DNA from: Syntrophomonadaceae bacterium
Lineage (GTDB): Bacteria; Bacillota; Dethiobacteria; DTU022
DNA length: 12,620 nt
Assembly: GCA_007131435.1 (NCBI GenBank)
Contig: SLQM01000003.1
Coordinates: forward strand, 1-12,620
Direction of reading: 5' to 3'
The notes under the pieces were generated by a model. That model had not been told where the DNA came from. It did not search any database and worked only from the letters and a program-made list of their open reading frames with translations. Position 1 is the stretch's first letter. The number at the start of each line of letters is the position of its first letter. Shown here piece by piece: positions 7,517-12,620 of this stretch. The translations under genes and the position numbers were made by a program.

Positions 7517-7872
7517 AAAAATATCAACGCGTTTTGTTGTTTTCAATGTCCTTCGTCCTTGTCTCTTTAATCTTTTTTATGCTTATCCTTGCTATTACGG
7601 AAATGCCTGTATACGGTAACCCGGACAACCCACCCTTTAATCTTGTCTGGGAGCGTTATGTTTTCCAGGGTGTGGAAGAAAGCGGTGGAACAAACCTTGT
7701 CTCAAATGTATTGCTTGATTACAGGGGCTACGATACATTGATGGAATCTACAGTTCTTTTCATCACCGTTGTTGCAATTATGCTGGTCTGGGGAACAAGC
7801 AGTGTAAGCCAGAAAGAAAAAGAAGAAAAAGAGAAAGAAAAGAAAAAACAAAGGAAGCAAATAAAGCAATAA
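7513..7872 (+). CDS. MbhE-like subunit (MrpA C-terminal module 2)
   Basis: 119-residue protein with an N-terminal helix (about 7-28), an external loop and a second helix (about 80-96). The MbhE/MrpA-C hallmark is TNLVSNVLLDYRGYDTLMES (60-79). In one-gene MrpA proteins this module closes the polypeptide; here it is a separate gene that follows the MbhD-like module with an ATGA overlap. The C-terminus is odd: residues about 101-119 are nearly all Lys, Glu, Gln and Arg, encoded in part by 38 uninterrupted purines (7811-7848). The tail is probably cytoplasmic. It is last gene of the compact Mrp block. Confidence 0.88.
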   Translation: MKKYQRVLLFSMSFVLVSLIFFMLILAITEMPVYGNPDNPPFNLVWERYVFQGVEESGGTNLVSNVLLDYRGYDTLMESTVLFITVVAIMLVWGTSSVSQKEKEEKEKEKKKQRKQIKQ

Positions 7873-7930
7873 CTTTTGTATTTATTATATCTAAGTTAAA
7901 GAAATACCACTGGGAAAGGGCGAACAAGAA

Positions 7931-9412
7931 ATGGACTATATTATTTACTTACCGATATTCATGATAGTCTTTCCCGTAATCGGATCACTGATTGTAGGAA
8001 TTGCCCGGGAAGAAAATGACAAAGCAAGAAACATAATGGCAGTGATCGTCAGCCTTATCAGTGCACTGGCCATGGTGGCGATGCTCCATTATTTTTATAA
8101 TTTCGGGCAGTGGGAGCTTTTAATTCACCAGATAGCACCTGGCCTGGAAATAAAGCTGCGGGTAGAACCGTTTGCCGTTCTATTTGGCGGCACCGCGGCA
8201 ATACTCTGGTTTTTTGCTGTACTCTATTCTACCGGTTACATGGCGCACGAGCACAACAAGAGGCGCTATTTTATTTTTTACCTGCTTTCCCTGGGCATGA
8301 CCATGGGTATTGCCCTGTCTGCAAACCTGCTTACCCTTTACCTTTTCTATGAATTTTTAACAATCTTTACCTACCCGCTTGTGATCCATGAAGGTAACAA
8401 GGAAGCTAAAACTGCCGGTATTAAGTACTTGATTTACAGTTTTTTTGGCGCCGGCCTGATATTAATAGGCCTGGTATTAACCTTTGGCAATGCCGGGACT
8501 TTAGAATTTGCCAGGGGTGGAATTGTTGATTTATCCAGGGGATCATTATTACAATGGCAGATAGCTTTTGTCTGTTTTGTTTTCGGCTTTGGGGTAAAAG
8601 CCGCAATCATGCCCCTGCATGCCTGGCTGCCTTCGGCAATGGCTGCACCAACCCCTGTCAGCGCCCTACTCCACGCAGTAGCTGTTGTTAAGTCCGGCGT
8701 TTTTGGCATAGTAAGAGTTTTATATTCTGTTTTCGGGATTACCGCCTTAATTGGACTGCAAATGGGCTATTTCGTTGCCGCCCTGGTATCAATAACAATA
8801 TTAACTGCCTCAATTATTGCCATGCAGCAGGACGTCTTGAAACGAAGGCTGGCTTTCTCAACAATCAGTCAGCTTGGCTATATCACCCTTGGGGCAGGAC
8901 TTTTTAACATGATTGGCTTGACCGGTGGACTGCTGCATCTCATTAACCATGCCCTGCTGAAGATCACTCTCTTTTTCTGCGCAGGCGCTATTATAACCGT
9001 TACAGGCAAAAAGAAAATAAGCGAACTAAACGGGCTGGGCAAACAGATGCCGCTGACAATGATTGCTTTTACAATAGCCGCTATCGGGATGATCGGCATA
9101 CCACCGGTAAACGGTTTCATTTCCAAGTGGTACTTGATGCAGGGCAGCCTTGAAAGCGGGGCACCCATTTTTATTGCTGTGCTGATCGGCAGCGCAATGC
9201 TAAATGCTGCTTATTTCCTGCCCATAGTGATCAACGCTTTCTTCAAAGAAGGCGACTTCAAACCGGCTAAAGGACCGGAAGCGCCTTTATCTATGCTTGT
9301 TCCAATCTTAATTATTATCGTTGCATGTTTAGTTATAGGAACAAACCTTAACTTAACAGTACCGTACTTGCAAAGCATTGCCGAGTACCTGTTCATGTCG
9401 GGAGGTAATTAA
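7931..9412 (+). CDS. Second MrpD/MbhH-like antiporter subunit (493 aa)
   Basis: Proton-conducting subunit of the MrpD/MbhH/NuoM family, full length with about 14 helices. Key residues: GYMAHEH (102-108), TM5 Glu141 (LYLFYEFL), TM7 Lys223 (GFGVKAAIMPLHAWLP), APTPVSALLHAV (239-250), Lys304, His336, His340, Lys344, and TM12 Lys399. It differs from the mrpD at 4538 and is much closer to the truncated minus-strand protein at the left edge, sharing even the GTLEF...GGI loop (189-198). The ATG is preceded by a weak AAAGGG ten bases away. The 58-base gap before it is the largest inside the plus-strand gene set. It may supply one channel of the Mrp complex, as a MbsH'-like extra antiporter module; this is inference. 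Confidence 0.92.
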   Translation: MDYIIYLPIFMIVFPVIGSLIVGIAREENDKARNIMAVIVSLISALAMVAMLHYFYNFGQWELLIHQIAPGLEIKLRVEPFAVLFGGTAAILWFFAVLYSTGYMAHEHNKRRYFIFYLLSLGMTMGIALSANLLTLYLFYEFLTIFTYPLVIHEGNKEAKTAGIKYLIYSFFGAGLILIGLVLTFGNAGTLEFARGGIVDLSRGSLLQWQIAFVCFVFGFGVKAAIMPLHAWLPSAMAAPTPVSALLHAVAVVKSGVFGIVRVLYSVFGITALIGLQMGYFVAALVSITILTASIIAMQQDVLKRRLAFSTISQLGYITLGAGLFNMIGLTGGLLHLINHALLKITLFFCAGAIITVTGKKKISELNGLGKQMPLTMIAFTIAAIGMIGIPPVNGFISKWYLMQGSLESGAPIFIAVLIGSAMLNAAYFLPIVINAFFKEGDFKPAKGPEAPLSMLVPILIIIVACLVIGTNLNLTVPYLQSIAEYLFMSGGN

Positions 9413-9414
9413 TT

Positions 9415-11403
9415 ATGCCCCAGGAAACAATTTCATATTTACCACTTGCAGCAGTTTTAATACCTCTTTTTGCCTTTTTTATGATCCTAATCGCACAGCA
9501 TAACGCCCTGTGGCGTAACTGCTGGTCAGTGGCCGGCAGTGCAGGTACTCTTATTGTCGTTGGCCTCATGTATGGTTTAATATCCGAGGGCCAGCAGGTA
9601 ATTTTTAAGATACCGATGATCGTTACCCCTTATAACTTCTTTTTTAATGTTGATCAATTCGGCTTCCTCTTCGCTTTGTTAATATCTTTTATCTGGCTAT
9701 TGGCAACTATCTTTGCCCTTGACTACATGAATCACGAGGAAAACCGCGGTCGTTTCTTTGCTTTCTTTATGCTTACCTTATCAGGAACAGTGGGAGTTCC
9801 ACTTGCCGGAGACTTATTAACCCTGCTCCTGTTCTTTGAAATAATGTCGTTAGCTTCGTATGTCCTTGTTGTTCATACCCAGACGAAAGAAGCTTTCAGC
9901 GCAGGGAACCTTTATCTCTATCTCGGCGTTTTTGGCGGGATGTGCCTTCTTACCGGTATGGGGCTTTTCTATTACAGCTGCGGATCGCTTGTTATCGCAC
10001 CGCAGGCCTGCTTGCTCGAAGGTTTAAACAACTATCTTGTCTATGCTGCAGTATTAATGATTCTTGGTTTCGGGATTAAGGCCGGTATGGTGCCCCTGCA
10101 CATCTGGCTTCCCCGGGCTCACCCCGTTGCTCCCGCACCGGCCAGCGCCCTGCTTTCCGGTTTGATGATTAAAACCGGCGCTTACGGTATTTTCAGGGTA
10201 CTTAGTGTGATTTACACCCCTGACAGCAGTGAGATGGCAGCAGATACCGTATCTCCGGGAGCACTGAACCTTTGGGCGTGGACCGCGGAAACTGGTTACA
10301 TTATTATTTGGATTGGAATTGCTACAATGTTTTTCGGAGTTTGTATCGCCCTCATTCAGAATAATATTAAGAAACTACTCGCCTGCAGCAGTATCAGCCA
10401 GATCGGGTATATAATAATGGGTATTGGCACCGCAGCCTACCTCGGGTATGACGGAGCCATGGGAGTAGCAGGGGCAACTTATCACGTCTTCAACCATGCT
10501 TTCTTTAAGTCTACACTTTTCCTTGCTGCCGGGGCTATTGTTTACCTGACCGGTGAGCTTGATATGCGTAAACTGGGCGGACTGAGACATAAACTTCCCT
10601 TTACCAGCATAGTAGTCTTAATAGCATCCCTGGGCATTGTCGGCATGCCGCTTTTTAACGGTTATGCCAGTAAAACACTACTGCACCACGCGATAGTCGA
10701 AGCTTACGAACATCATCATCTATATTCCCTGTTTATTGCTGAAAAGATCTTTACATTGACCAGTGCCGGTACAGTCTGCTATTTCCTGAAATTTTTATAC
10801 TTCACTTTCTGGAGGCCTGCCCCGGATACTCTTGGTGAAATAAAAACAGAACCTGTAATGATGAAAATAGGTATGGGGGCTCTGGCGCTAAGCATGATCC
10901 TGATCGGTATCGCCCCTTACTTTGTCCTTCACAACCTGGTTGGCCCAACCCTTAACGCTTTTGTCCTTGATTCATACCTGGTTAATTACCTCTTAAATAT
11001 TAACCTGTTTATTATAGAAGACCTGGCAGCTGTTGCCCTGGCCCTCGGACTGGGAGGAGTCTTCTTCTACCTGTTCCGCAAAATAGGGTTTTTCAATATA
11101 ACCGGTATACCTTACTGGCTTGGAATGGAGTTTTACGGAAAGCTGGTTGGCAGGTTAGCTATTAGTACCTGGGGTATTGTAACCTTGCCTTTTGTAATGG
11201 TACAAAACTATGTCGGCAAGCAAACCCAGGGCCTGTATAACAGGATGTTTTCATTCTTGCAGCATGTAGATTACCGGCCTGGTGACTCTGCAGTATTCAG
11301 GACCGTGAATATCAGCAATATAGATTTTTCAATGCTGCTAATAGTTGTAGCGCTCAGCATCATCCTGGTTATTGCTTTCTACCTGAGGTTTGTGATGATT
11401 TAG
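9415..11403 (+). CDS. Second large NuoL/HyfB-like antiporter subunit (662 aa)
   Basis: Large antiporter-like subunit of the NuoL/HyfB/MrpA-N group. The start ATG is two bases after the preceding stop, with GGAGG nine bases upstream inside that gene. Key residues: TM5 Glu142 (LFFEIMSLASY), TM7 Lys222 (GFGIKAGMVPLHIWLP), HPVAPAPASALLSG (236-249), Lys319/Lys320, His357, His361, Lys365, and Lys420 in GYASKTLLHHA. Residue 324 is Cys where the minus-strand paralog has Tyr. After the core (to about 560) comes a predicted amphipathic stretch (about 566-620), the shared NISNIDF motif (632-638) and a final hydrophobic helix (640-658). It could be the detached NuoL-like half of MrpA, placed after the MbhD/MbhE modules instead of before them. 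It is last gene of the plus-strand operon. Confidence 0.92.
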   Translation: MPQETISYLPLAAVLIPLFAFFMILIAQHNALWRNCWSVAGSAGTLIVVGLMYGLISEGQQVIFKIPMIVTPYNFFFNVDQFGFLFALLISFIWLLATIFALDYMNHEENRGRFFAFFMLTLSGTVGVPLAGDLLTLLLFFEIMSLASYVLVVHTQTKEAFSAGNLYLYLGVFGGMCLLTGMGLFYYSCGSLVIAPQACLLEGLNNYLVYAAVLMILGFGIKAGMVPLHIWLPRAHPVAPAPASALLSGLMIKTGAYGIFRVLSVIYTPDSSEMAADTVSPGALNLWAWTAETGYIIIWIGIATMFFGVCIALIQNNIKKLLACSSISQIGYIIMGIGTAAYLGYDGAMGVAGATYHVFNHAFFKSTLFLAAGAIVYLTGELDMRKLGGLRHKLPFTSIVVLIASLGIVGMPLFNGYASKTLLHHAIVEAYEHHHLYSLFIAEKIFTLTSAGTVCYFLKFLYFTFWRPAPDTLGEIKTEPVMMKIGMGALALSMILIGIAPYFVLHNLVGPTLNAFVLDSYLVNYLLNINLFIIEDLAAVALALGLGGVFFYLFRKIGFFNITGIPYWLGMEFYGKLVGRLAISTWGIVTLPFVMVQNYVGKQTQGLYNRMFSFLQHVDYRPGDSAVFRTVNISNIDFSMLLIVVALSIILVIAFYLRFVMI

Positions 11404-11440
11404 TTCGGGTTCGGCTAAGCCTACTTAAATTCTACTAATC

Positions 11441-11480
11441 AGAAGGCTGCTGGATTAACTCCAGCAGCCTTCTTTTATCT
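11441..11480 (+). terminator. Rho-independent terminator of the plus-strand operon
   Basis: AGAAGGCTGCTGGA (11441-11454) pairs perfectly with TCCAGCAGCCTTCT (11460-11473) around a five-base loop, and TTTATCTTT follows. It lies 37 bases after the last plus-strand stop. On the minus strand the bases after the stem are only partly T-rich, so termination of rnfD transcripts there is possible but less certain. Confidence 0.88.
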
Positions 11481-11578
11481 TTCCGGATTGTGCTATTGTT
11501 GTTTTAACTTCTGCTATGTTGCACTTTTATGTTGCATGGTCCTCTTGTTTCAGTAATATCCGGTTCGATAACTAACTA
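11474..11578. other. Convergent intergenic remainder
   Basis: Short gene-free stretch between the terminator and the rnfD stop. The only structure noticed is a direct repeat of TATGTTGCA at 11515-11523 and 11529-11537. No small gene or RNA is supported. Confidence 0.4.
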
Positions 11579-12559
11579 TTAGCTTTTATTATCGGCCATC
11601 GGTACTGCAACTGCTTTAATTTTACCGAACTGCGAACGTGAAGTCATTCTTTCTATCATGGGAACAAAAGCGTTCATGATTAATATTGAGAAAGCCACTC
11701 CCTCGGTAATTAATAAGCCAACCCTGAAGACTACAATCAGGATTCCGATACAGATACCGAATATGATTTTCCCCTTAGTGGTAAAAGGACTGCTAACCCA
11801 GTCGGTTGCCATAAAGAAAGCGCCAATCATAATCCCACCGGTAACAATGTGGTAAATTGGGTTTTGTCCGGCAATAAGGGTTAAAACTACAACTGTACCG
11901 ATAATTGAAACCGGTATGTGCCAGCTAATATGCTTTTTATAGAACAGGTACGCTGCTCCAATTAGCAGGGCAAGTGGAGAAACCTCAGATAATGCTCCCG
12001 CCGGAAATCCTGTAAAAAGCTCTCCAACAGAAGGCATAACCATCCCGGCCCTCATCATCGCCAGAGGAGTTGCCTGTGTAATGGTGTCAAGCATACCTAA
12101 ATTAATATGCAAAGGCTGGAACCACTGGTTTACATAAGCATAGGCAGGTGCGAGGACAACCAGGGCAACTCTCCCGAAAAGTGCCGGGTTAAAGCGGTTC
12201 CATCCCAATCCGCCTGCCAGTTCCTTGGCGATACCAACAGCAATAAAGGTAGCCAGGGCAGCCTTATACCAGGGAGTAGTAGCCTGAAAAAGCAGGGCTA
12301 CAAACAGACCGGTAACCAAAGCGCTCCAGTCATATAGTGTTGGCTTTTTATTCATCAGTTTCCTAAAAAGAACTTCAGTCAAACATGCAGTTACCAGGCA
12401 AACAGCTATGGTCAATACTGCATAAGCCTGAAAGAAGTATATGGATACCAGCGTGACAGGCAGTAGCGCAATAAAAACGTCACGCATAGCATTTGATATA
12501 GTTTCATCGCTCTTAATGTGCGGAGAGGATGAAGTAATTAAAGACTGTACTTTATTCAC
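11579..12559 (-). CDS. rnfD: Rnf complex membrane subunit RnfD
   Basis: Membrane subunit of the Rnf ferredoxin:NAD+ oxidoreductase, carrying covalently bound FMN, homologous to NqrB (NQR2_RnfD_RnfE family). Length 326, normal for RnfD and too short for NqrB. Motifs: SSSPHIKSDET near the N-terminus (10-20), GGLGWNRFNPALFGRVAL (116-133), ATDWVSSPFTTKGKIIFG (251-268) and EGVAFSILIMNAFVPMIER (286-304). The flavinylation site reads DTITQATPLA (158-167), with Thr164 the expected FMN-linked residue; the usual Gly before Ala is Gln here. GTG start, with GGAGG ten bases upstream (12570-12574). Transfer of FMN would need ApbE, not seen here. The gene is followed not by rnfG but by a convergent operon, so the cluster order is unusual or rearranged. 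Confidence 0.93.
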   Translation of the reverse strand: MNKVQSLITSSSPHIKSDETISNAMRDVFIALLPVTLVSIYFFQAYAVLTIAVCLVTACLTEVLFRKLMNKKPTLYDWSALVTGLFVALLFQATTPWYKAALATFIAVGIAKELAGGLGWNRFNPALFGRVALVVLAPAYAYVNQWFQPLHINLGMLDTITQATPLAMMRAGMVMPSVGELFTGFPAGALSEVSPLALLIGAAYLFYKKHISWHIPVSIIGTVVVLTLIAGQNPIYHIVTGGIMIGAFFMATDWVSSPFTTKGKIIFGICIGILIVVFRVGLLITEGVAFSILIMNAFVPMIERMTSRSQFGKIKAVAVPMADNKS

Positions 12560-12562
12560 TGC

Positions 12563-12620
12563 TTATTTACCTCCTTTTCCCCATGTATTCATTATTTCTT
12601 GCTCGCTAAATCCCGAATCA
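12563..12620 (-). CDS. C-terminal end of upstream gene, probably rnfC (partial)
   Basis: A frame open from the window edge ends in TAA at 12563 and encodes DSGFSEQEIMNTWGKGGK at its C-terminus. The AAGGAGG of rnfD lies within its last codons and only three bases separate its stop from the rnfD GTG, so it looks like a genuine operon neighbour. In nearly all known Rnf clusters rnfC precedes rnfD, which is the sole basis for the name; 18 hydrophilic residues cannot prove it. Confidence 0.45.
   Translation of the reverse strand, partial: DSGFSEQEIMNTWGKGGK

Noticed and set aside
7870..7898. TAACTT/AAGTTA inverted repeat after the MbhE-like gene as a terminator
   Set aside because: The stem is six weak base pairs with a 17-base loop and no T-run, so it should not terminate transcription.
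8434..9168. Several minus-strand open frames within the 493-aa gene
   Set aside because: They overlap one another and a clearly coding plus-strand frame, with Pro/Ser/Lys-rich products typical of antisense reading.
1286..11403. Respiratory complex I (nuoL, nuoM, nuoN) as the identity of the channel genes
   Set aside because: The neighbours are MrpB, C, E, F and G and MbhD/MbhE modules. No NuoA, H, I, J or soluble subunits are present.
3765..11403. Membrane-bound [NiFe] hydrogenase (MBH) operon
   Set aside because: The small MbhA-H-like part matches, but no hydrogenase large or small subunit or ferredoxin-like subunit lies in the window. An Mrp antiporter is the simpler reading.
1..11403. 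Simple inverted duplication of the two channel genes
   Set aside because: Gene order within the two pairs is opposite in the direction of transcription, and the proteins have diverged strongly, so a single recent inverted duplication does not explain the layout.
11515..11537. TATGTTGCA direct repeat as an operator or attachment site
   Set aside because: Only two nine-base copies in AT-rich convergent intergenic DNA, with no mobile gene or regulator nearby; chance is likely.
11579..12559. NqrB of a Na+-NQR complex
   Set aside because: The 326-residue length and the SSSPHI start fit RnfD; NqrB is around 80-90 residues longer.

Overview
The window is almost entirely membrane-protein genes of an ion-translocating system. 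It suggests an anaerobic, Clostridia-like Firmicute of moderate GC. Supporting signs are strong AGGAGG-type ribosome binding sites, frequent TTG and GTG starts, ATGA stop/start overlaps, a clostridial-looking RnfD, and Mrp subunits of the split (MBH/archaeal-like) type rather than the Bacillus type. The species cannot be named from the sequence.

Layout. (1) 1-3439, minus strand: a 717-residue NuoL/HyfB-like subunit followed by an MrpD/MbhH-like subunit that runs off the left edge. (2) 3440-3764: a divergent control region with two apparent promoters whose -35 boxes lie one base apart, then the leader of the plus-strand operon. (3) 3765-7872, plus strand: a compact Mrp operon in the order mrpB, mrpC, mrpD, mrpE, mrpF, mrpG, MbhD-like, MbhE-like. 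(4) 7931-11403, same strand: a second MrpD/MbhH-like subunit and a second large NuoL/HyfB-like subunit. (5) 11404-11578: a convergent intergenic region with a strong terminator. (6) 11579-12620, minus strand: rnfD and the last codons of an upstream gene, probably rnfC.

How the genes fit together. Mrp complexes exchange Na+ for H+. MrpB, C, E, F and G and the MbhD/MbhE modules form the small-subunit part, and the MrpD/NuoL-like proteins carry the proton paths. MrpA is not a single gene here: its C-terminal MbhD and MbhE modules are separate genes, and candidates for its NuoL-like half lie after them. The window encodes five antiporter-like subunits: one ordinary MrpD and two paralogous pairs, one pair on each strand, with gene order reversed between the pairs. 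All five keep the TM5 glutamate, the TM7 lysine and the later lysine/histidine residues. No hydrogenase, NADH-dehydrogenase or other redox subunit is visible in the complex. The only redox partner nearby is Rnf, a ferredoxin:NAD+ oxidoreductase that pumps Na+ or H+, which suggests (as inference) a coupled Na+/H+ circuit.

The most notable points are the expanded and permuted Mrp architecture, the lateral-helix-like tails shared by the two large subunits, the back-to-back divergent promoters, and an rnfD that ends its operon without rnfG after it. No RNA genes, insertion sequences, CRISPR arrays or origins were seen.
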